A stretch of 64,000 bases of DNA, taken from NCBI GenBank assembly GCA_041658585.1, contig JBAZZX010000002.1, forward strand, positions 62,001 through 126,000, read 5' to 3'. Each line of letters starts with the position of its first letter. Positions within the stretch are counted from its first letter, which is position 1. Positions 51,856 through 60,069 of the stretch are shown here, one piece after another. Under the pieces are notes generated by a model. It ran no database searches and was not told the origin of the DNA. It saw only the letters and a list, made by a program, of their open reading frames with translations. The DNA is from DYFC01 sp041658585. Its GTDB lineage: Bacteria > Nitrospirota > Thermodesulfovibrionia > Thermodesulfovibrionales > SM23-35. Position numbers and translations under genes: made by a program.

Positions 51856-53027
51856 ATTTTTTCATCCCGTCTAAAAACAAGGGCTGCATTATTGCCGCCG
51901 AAGGCCAGCGAAGTGGAAACTGCATAACAACCGTTAACAGCCGTTTTCTCTTTTACAGGGGCTATTGAAATGGCTTCATCCATATTTTTAAAGCCGGCGC
52001 TTGCAGGTATCCATCCCTTCCGAAGGCATAGAGCGGTGAACACGGCTTCCATCCCGCCTGCCGCGCCCAGGGCATGTCCGGTAAACCCTTTTGTAGACAG
52101 CATTTTAAGGTCGGCCCCGAACATGTATTTCAAAACCTTGCCTTCAACTATATCGTTTTCAATCGTCGCCGTTCCGTGGGCATTTACAAAACTCACCTGT
52201 TGGGGCGCTACGCCTGAATCAGTCAGGGCCTTATGGATTGACGCTTTTAACCCGGTCCCGTCCGGACTGGGAGATGTAAGATGATATGCATCACAGCCGG
52301 AACCATAACCGCCAAGATACAAATCGGAAGTCTTTCCCCTTTGTCGGGCGGAATTCGCCGTCTCCATAACTAATACCCCTGCTCCTTCACCCAAATTGAG
52401 CCCTTTGCGGTCTCTGTCAAAAGGCGCGCACAAATCAGGACTTACAATGCCGAGAGAGCCGAACCCGCAGTAAGGGATGCGGCTCAGTTCATCCGCGCCG
52501 CCTGCAACAGCTATATCGCACAGACCGTTCTTCAGCCAGGACAGCGCTGCTCCGATTGCATCGGTCCCTGAAGAACATGCATTCACTACGGTAAGCGAAG
52601 GCCCCTGTGCTCCGATTTTACGGGATATGCATTGGGCAAGGTTTCCCTTTAAATAACGGTCGACGGCAGTCATCGGAGCGGATCCGTCGCGGCGATAGGA
52701 TTTGTAGAACTCCAGGTCATTCAACTGGCTTGCGACCGTCGTACCCATGCATACGCCTACACGATATTTTGTCAGTCCGGCTTCAAGGTCTGCTTCTCCG
52801 AGCGCTTCGTAAACGGCGCAAAGCGCAAGACTTAACGTTCTTTGTCCTTTCAGGGTAAATTCTTCGGGGATTTCCCGGACTTCAAAGACCGGATAGTTAA
52901 GGGCCGTCTCAAAGAGAGATACCCTTCCGGCATTTCTCTTTTCATATGCAAAGGAATTGAGCGTTTCGTCAAGATCGCGGCCTGCCGCGGAGATTACACC
53001 CAACCCTGTTATTAAAACATTTTTCAC
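51852..53027 (-). CDS. Beta-ketoacyl-ACP synthase (FabF-like), active
   Basis: 391 residues with complete Cys-His-His triad: Cys151 in VVNACSSGTDAI, His284 in VNAHGTATIEND and His318 in FTGHALGAAGG. The N-terminus MKNVLITGLGVISAAG is canonical. It extends ACP-bound chains by decarboxylative condensation with malonyl-ACP. Translational coupling to the chain-length factor indicates a KS-CLF dimer that sets product length. It lies 26 nt downstream of the deacetylase. Confidence 0.94.
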   Translation of the reverse strand: MKNVLITGLGVISAAGRDLDETLNSFAYEKRNAGRVSLFETALNYPVFEVREIPEEFTLKGQRTLSLALCAVYEALGEADLEAGLTKYRVGVCMGTTVASQLNDLEFYKSYRRDGSAPMTAVDRYLKGNLAQCISRKIGAQGPSLTVVNACSSGTDAIGAALSWLKNGLCDIAVAGGADELSRIPYCGFGSLGIVSPDLCAPFDRDRKGLNLGEGAGVLVMETANSARQRGKTSDLYLGGYGSGCDAYHLTSPSPDGTGLKASIHKALTDSGVAPQQVSFVNAHGTATIENDIVEGKVLKYMFGADLKMLSTKGFTGHALGAAGGMEAVFTALCLRKGWIPASAGFKNMDEAISIAPVKEKTAVNGCYAVSTSLAFGGNNAALVFRRDEKI

Positions 53028-53053
53028 TCTGAGGACCTATAGAATCTAACCAT

Positions 53054-53971
53054 TCAGAAAAGACCCGTCCTGTTCAATCCCTCGTCAATTGTCACGATAT
53101 GCATGTCGGGATATTTATTATGGATGTATTCGATTATTTCAATGATGTTTTCTCTCTCGTTGTACAGCACTTTGGACAAATTACAGGCAGCGCCGCTTGA
53201 TTGGCCGATAATAGTATCATTCACCCGCGGCGTTCCGGACAAAGGCACAAAAAGCATTGAGGAATCGTTATCTTTAATATAGCCGGCCTTTGCTCCCGAA
53301 GGAGTTATATTTAATATTTCTCCGGGGATAAAGGCGCCTTTTTTATTTGAAATTTTTATTTTGCCTTCAATGCCGTGATGGTGGAAAATCAGCCATTTCT
53401 TTTCGGAATATGCTTTGTCAATGTAAGCCTTCATCTTATCCACATTATGTTTTACCGAATATGATTTCAATTCGTATCTGTCTATGACGTACGGATTTGG
53501 CATACTTCGTCCGCCTCTTGCAGACCTGTAATATTTAGCGGCAATATTCCTGACAAGGTCATTATTCATATTGAAAGGATAAACGAGATTTTTCACTTTT
53601 ATCCCCAATTTTTCAAGAGTCGCTTTCGATTGTAACATTTCGTTTTCAATCCGGTCTCCTGATAGCTCTCTGAGATTCGGATGTGACTTTGTATGGCTTA
53701 ATATTTCCCAGCCGTCATTTTGCAGTTCTAATATTTGGGAACCGGTCAGATAATTTTCAGTATTGATCCAGTCGGTAACGACTGCGGAGCAGGCAACCTC
53801 GCCCCGTGTCTTGAAAATATCCTTTGCAACCAGATAATCCGTTTCATTCCCGTCATCAAAAACAAAGGTAAAAAGAGGTTTCGCATTATTCGCTAAAGCG
53901 GGATTTTCCTTATACACGCCACGGCATGATGAGAGCAAAAATAAACCGAAAGCAACGACAAGAATCGTCAT
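53054..53971 (-). CDS. NodB-type polysaccharide deacetylase lipoprotein
   Basis: About 305 residues. A hydrophobic start (MTILVVAFGLFLLSSC) ends in a lipobox Cys, so it is membrane-anchored on the periplasmic side. The NodB domain has FTFVFDDGNETD (motif 1, with both metal/catalytic Asp), ILSHTKSHPNLREL (motif 2, H-x3-H) and VYPFNMNND (motif 3-like). These enzymes deacetylate GlcNAc residues. The ATG at 53971 is the last base triplet region of a palindromic repeat (53967-54042). A longer start at a TTG (54052) would add a basic N-terminus. In a lipid cluster it may modify a sugar headgroup added by the GT2 enzyme. Confidence 0.82.
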   Translation of the reverse strand: MTILVVAFGLFLLSSCRGVYKENPALANNAKPLFTFVFDDGNETDYLVAKDIFKTRGEVACSAVVTDWINTENYLTGSQILELQNDGWEILSHTKSHPNLRELSGDRIENEMLQSKATLEKLGIKVKNLVYPFNMNNDLVRNIAAKYYRSARGGRSMPNPYVIDRYELKSYSVKHNVDKMKAYIDKAYSEKKWLIFHHHGIEGKIKISNKKGAFIPGEILNITPSGAKAGYIKDNDSSMLFVPLSGTPRVNDTIIGQSSGAACNLSKVLYNERENIIEIIEYIHNKYPDMHIVTIDEGLNRTGLF

Positions 53972-54042
53972 CGCGAACGAAACCAAACAATCCCGCCTTT
54001 TGATGCGGAATTGCCGCACGCCTTTTAGTGCATCGCCATGAC
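53967..54042. repeat. Palindromic repeat at the deacetylase start (GTCATCGCGA type)
   Basis: GTCATCGCGA at the left and TCGCCATGAC at the right are inverted ends with one mismatch. The interior GCGGAATTGCCGC is a further palindrome. The element's end CGCGATGAC supplies the ATG of the deacetylase. It resembles the common 'GCGAGCGAAGCAATC...CGCAATGAC' bacterial intergenic palindromes. Confidence 0.65.
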
Positions 54043-54084
54043 AAATAACCAAAGGCCTCTTACTGTTTATCGCCGGATTCAGGA

Positions 54085-54369
54085 CTAAACTCTTTTCGTG
54101 TTCTCATAGATATAATTTACGAGCGTCTCGAGAGAATAAAATATCTCCTTCCCCTTGGCCATATCATTGACCTCGATGCCGAAGTTGCGCTGCAGGAGAA
54201 CGACGATTTCAACGGCATCCAGTGAATCCAGACCGAGTCCCTCGCCGAATAATACTTCGTCATCCCTGATATCCTCCGGCTTGATATCTTCCAGCGAAAG
54301 TTCCTTCACAAGCATTTCCTTTAAATCTTTCCTTATCCGCGCAATTTCTTCCTGTTTACTTTCTTGCAT
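54085..54369 (-). CDS. Acyl carrier protein 2
   Basis: 94 residues with LGLDSLDAVEIVVLLQRNFG, the Ser of DSL being the phosphopantetheine site (near 51). A longer N-terminal helix than ACP 1 (MQESKQEEIARIRKDLKEML). Two ACPs per cluster is also the pattern in aryl-polyene operons, where they play separate starter and extender roles. It lies 33 nt downstream of the acyltransferase. Confidence 0.93.
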   Translation of the reverse strand: MQESKQEEIARIRKDLKEMLVKELSLEDIKPEDIRDDEVLFGEGLGLDSLDAVEIVVLLQRNFGIEVNDMAKGKEIFYSLETLVNYIYENTKRV

Positions 54370-54402
54370 TCCAAAGCTCCTCCATTGATTTTATCTATAA
54401 CT

Positions 54403-55305
54403 CTAATCTTTTTCTTCCCAGATATCATGAAACACAAACCATTGATAGGGGTAACGGGCGACATAATCTTCCAGGATACCGGCAAATTTCCGGACATAAC
54501 CCGTTATCTCCTCGTGCTTTTTGCCTCTTGAACTGTAGAGCGGGTTCATGATATTAGAGGCGTCCAAAATATATTTCCGCGTAGAAACCTTAGCCGACAA
54601 GAGCACGACCAAAGGGCATTGGACCGCGGCTGCAATGCTGAAGGCCCCGTAAGGCAGCTTCACTTTTCCGCCCAGAAAGGAAACCTCCGCGGCTTTGTAT
54701 CCATAACTGCGGTCTCCCATTATCGAAACAATATTGCCCTGCCTGACTGCCTGCACTGCCTCTATGACCCCGCTCAGAAAATTATCCGATAAAATAATTT
54801 TAACATTGTCCTTTTCACTGCGGATATCCAAAGCTTCTTTTATCGCGGAATTGTCTTCGGGCCTCATCATCAGATAGACCGTCCTTTCAAGTCTTCTCAA
54901 CGACGTCATGACAACCTGCCAGCTTCCTACATGGGCCGTCAGCAAAATAAACCCTTTACCGGAGGTGTCCAGCAATCTTCGCAGTTTTTCATATCCGTGT
55001 ATTTCCATTTCAAACTCGCCTTGCCCCGAGATCTCATAGTAACGGTCGATAAGAATTTTACCCTGATTGATGAATATTCTGTAAACACCCAGGACCCTTT
55101 GCAGAAAATTGCGGTTTTTAAAGCGCCTTCTGATATAAGCCATGCTTGAAGAAACGGCGGGACGGTCGAGGAGAAGGTAATAAAGACAGACAAAGTACAA
55201 AAAGCCGTAGGCCCCCGACAGACCGAAGATTTTTACCGAAGCCTGAAAGAAACGGAAGCCTGATTTATTCCCTCTTTTCCTCTCGACAACCTTGCCCTGA
55301 TTCAT
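54403..55305 (-). CDS. Lipid A-type lysophospholipid acyltransferase
   Basis: About 300 residues starting at the ATG 55305 that overlaps the glycosyltransferase stop (ATGA). An N-terminal hydrophobic segment is followed by LLTAHVGSWQVVM, the H-x-x-x-x-(D/E/Q) acyltransferase motif (His125), and MGDRSYGYKAAEVSFLG (block with Gly-Asp-Arg) and FHDIWE at the end. It belongs with LpxL/HtrB and transfers an acyl chain from ACP or CoA to a lipid acceptor at the inner membrane. Pairing with a GT2 is typical of aryl-polyene clusters. Substrate unknown. Confidence 0.88.
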   Translation of the reverse strand: MNQGKVVERKRGNKSGFRFFQASVKIFGLSGAYGFLYFVCLYYLLLDRPAVSSSMAYIRRRFKNRNFLQRVLGVYRIFINQGKILIDRYYEISGQGEFEMEIHGYEKLRRLLDTSGKGFILLTAHVGSWQVVMTSLRRLERTVYLMMRPEDNSAIKEALDIRSEKDNVKIILSDNFLSGVIEAVQAVRQGNIVSIMGDRSYGYKAAEVSFLGGKVKLPYGAFSIAAAVQCPLVVLLSAKVSTRKYILDASNIMNPLYSSRGKKHEEITGYVRKFAGILEDYVARYPYQWFVFHDIWEEKD

Positions 55306-56477
55306 GAGCAGCTCCTTGCTTTTCTTATAAGGGTTGCCGCGCTGAAAAATATCGTTCCCATAAGGGCGGCGCCAAGCGGGGCGATAATCAGCGAGCCAAG
55401 GAACCATTCGAGCAAACGGTCTGGAAACTGTGAGAAGACGGTGGCAAAGGAAATATCCGTCAGCCAGCGTCCATGTCTCATAAAGTAACCTGCCTCGATG
55501 CACAGGGCCGGAACAAAAGGCGGCATAAAAAAATGCTGTACATTGACCGCCACTACTTTATTCAGATTCAGTCGGGCCGCCACGTAAAGTATGACAATTG
55601 TGTGGGAAAACAGCAGTGGAAGTATGGCAAAAAAAGCGCCGGCAGCAGCCGCCATTGCCAGGCCTTCAGGGGTTGCATTTTCCTTTAATAGCATCATGAT
55701 AAATTTGCCCGGATGCCGTAATATCGTTAAGTCTTTTTTTTTGCCCTCGAGCAGACGCTTGTGTTTCAGAGGCAGAAGCCGCCTCCCGACAAGCATTGAG
55801 TGGATGAGTGAAATGCGTAAATTGTCCAAAAACGGCTTGAAACCGGAAACGCGGTCCCAGGGTTTGGGATAACGGACGTCGATTTCAACGGTCATTAAAT
55901 TCAAACCGGCCCAGGCCGCCTTTGCAAGGACCTCGGCTTCAAAATCATAATGTGAGCCCTTAAACTTCATCCGGTTGAGATATTTAACGGGATAGGAGCG
56001 AAATCCGCTCTGACAGTCATCGATATGAATCCCGGTTTCAATACGCATCCAGAGATTGGCAAATTTTCTTCCAAACCGGCTTTTGGCCGGAATATTTTCA
56101 GAATTGAAATTTCTACAGCCTATGACTATGTTCGAATCGTTTTCCTGCATCAGAGGCAAAAACTTTTTAATATCCCGTGGGTAGTGCTGCCCGTCCGCAT
56201 CTAGGGTTATCATGTAAAGACCGCCTTGCGCTTCAATATACCGCGAGGCCGTGAGGATCGCCCGGCCTTTACCGAGATTCCTTTCATGTTTCAGCACGAC
56301 GACGTCCATATCAGAGAGCAAAGCTTCGATCTCCGTATCGCTGCTGCCGTCATCAACGACTACGACATTTTTTATAATGGAAAAACACTCCGCAACGATT
56401 TCCTTAACGGTATTTTTGTTGTTGAAAACCGGGATCGCGCACCATATCCGGTCCGTTTTGATAGAACTATCTTGCAT
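55302..56477 (-). CDS. GT2 glycosyltransferase fused to DUF2062
   Basis: 391 residues. Residues 8-210 are GT2 of the dolichol-phosphate-mannose synthase type: AIPVFNNKNTV, VVVDDGSSD (DxD-like), ERNLGKGRAI, ITLDADGQHYP, and CQSGFRSYPVKYL. A C-terminal DUF2062 domain (about 250-385) has two to three membrane helices (AMAAAAGAFFAILPLLF, AALMGTIFFSAATL). It adds a sugar to a lipid carrier at the cytoplasmic face. The gene overlaps radical SAM 2 by 11 nt and the acyltransferase by 4 nt, so all are coupled. Confidence 0.9.
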   Translation of the reverse strand: MQDSSIKTDRIWCAIPVFNNKNTVKEIVAECFSIIKNVVVVDDGSSDTEIEALLSDMDVVVLKHERNLGKGRAILTASRYIEAQGGLYMITLDADGQHYPRDIKKFLPLMQENDSNIVIGCRNFNSENIPAKSRFGRKFANLWMRIETGIHIDDCQSGFRSYPVKYLNRMKFKGSHYDFEAEVLAKAAWAGLNLMTVEIDVRYPKPWDRVSGFKPFLDNLRISLIHSMLVGRRLLPLKHKRLLEGKKKDLTILRHPGKFIMMLLKENATPEGLAMAAAAGAFFAILPLLFSHTIVILYVAARLNLNKVVAVNVQHFFMPPFVPALCIEAGYFMRHGRWLTDISFATVFSQFPDRLLEWFLGSLIIAPLGAALMGTIFFSAATLIRKARSCS

Positions 56478-57834
56478 GCCGGGCCTTTAATTGAGGTTTT
56501 TTACCGGGCACAAGCATGTCCCAAAGGGTGCCGGAATATCCGAGCTTATGAAGAATCCTCAGGCTGTTATCTAATGAATCGGGAGGGAACACGCAATGCC
56601 TGATATCTGCAAAAGCCTTTGTTAAAGTTTCCTCCAGCCAGCTTTTATCGACTAACGGTGAAATATAATAAACCGGCTTTAGCATTCCGTCATCCGGGGA
56701 TATTATATTCTCCCGTAATGCGATACCGGCAAGAATTGTTTTGGGCAATATCCTGATACCCATAAAAATAAATACTACGCATTTTTTTAAACTTTTAATA
56801 TTCTCAATCCCCTCGATAACGGTCTCTTTTGTCTCTCCCGGACCGCCGAACATAAAATAATGCGAGACGGCAATCCCGAATTCATTAAAGAGTTCGCTGC
56901 ATTCGATAATATCCTGAAAAGAAAATCTCTTGCCTAATTTCTGCAAGGCAGTATCACAGGCGCCATCCGAACCGATCTCAGCCGCAATGAGTCCCGACTG
57001 TTTCATAAGGCCGACTATTTCATCGTTTAAGCCGTCCGGTTTGAAAAAACCCGTCCAGGGTATATTGACGTTGCGCCTGTTCATTTCCCGTAAAACCTCG
57101 AGGTAAGCCCCCTCGGAGTCGTTAAAAACCGAATCTATAAAAAAGATATATTTCACTTTATGCTTGTCACGCAGCAGTTCGATATCATCAACAACCGAAA
57201 CGGGGTCCCTTTTCCTTATCCTGGGACCTTCCAGCACTGGATATGAACAGTAGACGCACTTGTACGTGCAGCCGCGTTTTGTTTGCACTGACGCTATGTT
57301 TCCGCTATGCAGATAATAGCTCATCAGTTGTTCATCGTATTTTGCCGAATTAATGCCGGCGCCTGAAAGCCTTATATCCGGCCCTATGAGACGTTCCACG
57401 GAATAGATTCCACGTGCCGCATTATTTGCAAAATCTACCATCAACCGTTCGCCTTCCCCGATAATGCCGTAATCGGCCCCTGTTTCCCGTAAAATCAAAT
57501 CCGGGACAAGGGAAAAACCCGCTCCGCCCAAAATCACCTTGCTGCCGGAGGCTTCTTTGACTTTTATTACAATATCCTTTACGACGTCTATATAATATTG
57601 TTCGTTCATAAGATTTACATTATCTATATTGCGGACTGAAATGCCGAACAATTCCGGCTTGAAGTTTTCAATCTCCTGACGAAGGGCTTCTAAGGAATTC
57701 TTTCGCTCCAGAAAATCAAATTGCCTTACCTCATGTCCGGCAGCCTCCAGGGCGCCGGCGATCATGCTGAGGCCTAGCGGATAAATGGGATAGGGTGAAA
57801 CGGCTATATTGGATGAAATCAGCAATATCTTCAT
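56467..57834 (-). CDS. B12-binding radical SAM enzyme 2
   Basis: About 455 residues from the ATG at 57834, which overlaps the preceding stop (ATGA). Cobalamin-type N-terminal domain (MKILLISSNIAVSPYPIYP, FGISVRNIDNVNLMNEQYY, VILGGAGFSLVPDLILR), radical SAM cluster CTYKCVYC (near 190), then HKVKYIFFIDSVFNDSEGAY and FGGPGETKETVIEGI. Overall it is like lipid- or hopanoid-modifying radical SAM proteins. Its role is unknown, but carbon-carbon bond formation or methylation on the acyl chain is likely. Confidence 0.91.
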   Translation of the reverse strand: MKILLISSNIAVSPYPIYPLGLSMIAGALEAAGHEVRQFDFLERKNSLEALRQEIENFKPELFGISVRNIDNVNLMNEQYYIDVVKDIVIKVKEASGSKVILGGAGFSLVPDLILRETGADYGIIGEGERLMVDFANNAARGIYSVERLIGPDIRLSGAGINSAKYDEQLMSYYLHSGNIASVQTKRGCTYKCVYCSYPVLEGPRIRKRDPVSVVDDIELLRDKHKVKYIFFIDSVFNDSEGAYLEVLREMNRRNVNIPWTGFFKPDGLNDEIVGLMKQSGLIAAEIGSDGACDTALQKLGKRFSFQDIIECSELFNEFGIAVSHYFMFGGPGETKETVIEGIENIKSLKKCVVFIFMGIRILPKTILAGIALRENIISPDDGMLKPVYYISPLVDKSWLEETLTKAFADIRHCVFPPDSLDNSLRILHKLGYSGTLWDMLVPGKKPQLKARHAR

Positions 57835-59102
57835 CGAGGCCCTTCCATATCCTTTCCCTTGTTCCACTTCCTGCTCCTGAGTTGTGTCTTATTATACGTC
57901 CCTTCAGCCCTTTCTTTTTCTATAACCTTCAGAAAGAGTTTTGCCATCTTGATCCCCTGACTGCAATCACCGTAAAAAGTGTCCCAGGCATAATAATAAA
58001 GCTCCTGCAATTTATCCATGCTCATCTTTGCAGGCTTAAAAACGACCTCGCCTCCGGTATATCTGAGCCAGTCGTTGTGCAAAATCCTGTTTTCTTTCTC
58101 AAGGGTTTCCCTGATAGGGGTATGAGGGAAAGGCGTCAGTATGGTAAACTCGGCCAGATCCAGTTTGATTTCGAGAAGGAAATCTACAAGGCGCTTAATA
58201 TAATCTTCATCATGGTCGTCCATGCCGAGGATGATCGTTCCCTCAACCCCGATACCGCGCTCGTGCAGCCGTTGTATTCGTTTCCTTATAACGTCGGAGG
58301 TGTCAAAAACCGCCTGATACACATACCAGCAGCCGGCTTCCGCTGCCAGGTCCAGTATTTCATCGTTATCTTTAATGGGATGAGAAATCCATTTCTTCTT
58401 GAGCGGGATCAGCGCCTTAAATAACTCTTTTTCCCAGTCATCATCCTGTGCAAGCGAGTTATCCACGAAAAACAGGCGGTTATTGTTTATGCCTTCTATT
58501 TCTTTTATGACGGATTCCATGTCCCTCGGTCTGAATTGTCGCCCGCCTAAAAAAGGCGTGCAGCAGGGGAAACAATTGAATTTGCAGCCCCTCGAAGCGT
58601 GGATGAGATCAACCATCTGCACCCCTCTATAGTTATACAGGTCGCGATTGAGAATACTCCGTCTGGCCGGACCGATCAACTTTGTGTCGGGAAAAACATG
58701 AAGATAGTTGTAAACCTTTTGCAGCCTTCCCTGCCGGAAGTCGTTAATGACGTCCTGAAAACGTCCTTCTACTTCGCCGAGGAAAACCGAATCCGCATGT
58801 TGCATAGTCTCTTCGGAATGCAACATTGTTGCGATGCCGCCGAAGATGACCGGAACGTTCTCGGCACGGTAGTGGTCGGCAATCTGCCATCCCCTCGGTA
58901 TCTGGCAGGTAAGCATGGCGGAAATAGCCACCAGATCGGGCTTTTGGCTGAAATCAATATCCTGAACATTTTCGTCGTAAAAAACGACCTCTATATCATC
59001 GGGGATTGCCGCCGCAAAACAAACCGGACCGTGAGGCGGGAGATGGAATTCCGTCTGCCTGCTTAGTTTCGGCCATTTGGGATAAATAATGATTATTTTC
59101 AC
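57831..59102 (-). CDS. B12-binding radical SAM enzyme 3
   Basis: 423 residues. N-terminal domain MKIIIIYPKWPKLSRQTEFH with LVAISAMLTCQIPRGWQIAD and PVIFGGIATMLHSEETMQHAD, radical SAM cluster CKFNCFPC (near 166) with an extra Cys directly after it, then LFFVDNSLAQDDDWEKELF. It starts 4 nt inside the KS-like gene (ATGA) and ends 4 nt into radical SAM 2. Two adjacent coupled radical SAMs suggest successive steps on one intermediate. Reaction unknown. Confidence 0.91.
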   Translation of the reverse strand: MKIIIIYPKWPKLSRQTEFHLPPHGPVCFAAAIPDDIEVVFYDENVQDIDFSQKPDLVAISAMLTCQIPRGWQIADHYRAENVPVIFGGIATMLHSEETMQHADSVFLGEVEGRFQDVINDFRQGRLQKVYNYLHVFPDTKLIGPARRSILNRDLYNYRGVQMVDLIHASRGCKFNCFPCCTPFLGGRQFRPRDMESVIKEIEGINNNRLFFVDNSLAQDDDWEKELFKALIPLKKKWISHPIKDNDEILDLAAEAGCWYVYQAVFDTSDVIRKRIQRLHERGIGVEGTIILGMDDHDEDYIKRLVDFLLEIKLDLAEFTILTPFPHTPIRETLEKENRILHNDWLRYTGGEVVFKPAKMSMDKLQELYYYAWDTFYGDCSQGIKMAKLFLKVIEKERAEGTYNKTQLRSRKWNKGKDMEGPR

Positions 59103-59779
59103 CGGGGACTTTTGCCTTTCTTTATATTTGAAAACTCTTTTATTATGCAGGGAACGGTCCCTGTATTGTTCAATATTTCTATGGCGCTGTCAACATTGCA
59201 TAAGACGCTCCGACCGGAATCGGACTCCTTCATGACGACAAAAAAAACAGCCTCATCTTCCCCGGCCGTTCCCACAAGCATTGCGGACGCCTCATCATGA
59301 AAAGTCATATCAGCCGCCATTGCCATTATTGCCGCTAAAGCTTTATCCCGTCCTGTCGCATAAAGCAAAGGGCCTTGCAGCCCGAAATATATGGCCGCCT
59401 CTCCCAGGGGGCTTGACGGCAGAGTATAAATAAAAAGATTCGCTCTGGACAACGTCCTGCCGCTCTCCAAATAGTCCTTAAAATATTGGACATCCGAGTG
59501 AAGAGAGCCGGCGGTATTCGTGCCGATAATTCCGATATCCTGTTTCCTGTCTGGAGAATAGCCGATCCCGGCGTCATCTAATGCAAGCGCAACGGCGCGG
59601 CAGGTCATTTTAGAAAGCGTATCAAGCCTCCCGAAATTCTTAAACGGATAGTGGAATATGTCTTTCCCGGACCGGGCGTTTACCGACTCGCCGTCAGTAT
59701 AAGAGGACCGTTTCTCCTTCATTATGCATCCGTATTCCTCTTTGTGTATCCAGCCTATGCCGTGTATGGAAATATTCAT
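59099..59779 (-). CDS. Ketosynthase-like protein (Ketoacyl-synt_2/chain-length-factor type)
   Basis: 226 residues. Only the N-terminal half of a KS fold is present (ISIHGIGWIHKE, TLSKMTCRAVALALDDAGIG, DIGIIGTNTAGSLHSDVQY, SPLGEAAIYFGLQGPLLYA). The nucleophile Cys is absent (ATGRDKALAAIMAM in its place). It matches the size of stand-alone Ketoacyl-synt_2 proteins that accompany aryl-polyene ketosynthases. The ATG at 59779 lies within a 12-bp target duplication created by the miniature element upstream. An in-frame ATG 15 nt earlier inside the element could add five residues. Confidence 0.78.
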   Translation of the reverse strand: MNISIHGIGWIHKEEYGCIMKEKRSSYTDGESVNARSGKDIFHYPFKNFGRLDTLSKMTCRAVALALDDAGIGYSPDRKQDIGIIGTNTAGSLHSDVQYFKDYLESGRTLSRANLFIYTLPSSPLGEAAIYFGLQGPLLYATGRDKALAAIMAMAADMTFHDEASAMLVGTAGEDEAVFFVVMKESDSGRSVLCNVDSAIEILNNTGTVPCIIKEFSNIKKGKSPR

Positions 59780-59784
59780 AGAAT

Positions 59785-60052
59785 TCTTTCTCATTTTGTG
59801 TGTTGAATTACACCCCCTCCCTTGAGGGGAGGGGATTGAGGGGAGGGTGTTCTATGAAGCCTCTCCCTTATTGCTTCAATAACTCCACTTGTATTCGTCA
59901 GCAACTCATTATCCCAAAAACGAATATAAGTTGATCTTTTTCTGATGCCTTTTGCAAGGTGCGTTAACCCTTTTGCCATTGATTTAATCACCCTCTCCCA
60001 ACCCTCTCCCCTCAAGGGAGAGGAACTTTAGCCACTCAGTTTGAGAAAGAAC
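59785..60052. mobile_element. Miniature element with decayed DUF559 ORF, copy 2, with 12-bp target duplication
   Basis: 268 bp, nearly identical to 44726-44998. It is flanked by the exact direct repeat TATTCATAGAAT at 59773-59784 and 60053-60064. Removing the element and one repeat restores a 10-nt spacing between the KS stop (60070) and the KS-like ATG. The target site contains that ATG. It carries CCCTCCCTT and AAGGGAGAGG palindromic blocks and the DUF559-derived RFWDNELLTNTSGV frame on the minus strand. Confidence 0.85.
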
Positions 60053-60069
60053 TATTCATAGAATACCGT

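Noticed and set aside
54403..55503. Longer acyltransferase reading from 55503
   Set aside because: The first 66 codons are a shadow of the GT2-DUF2062 gene. ATG 55305 forms an ATGA overlap and begins at the expected N-terminus.
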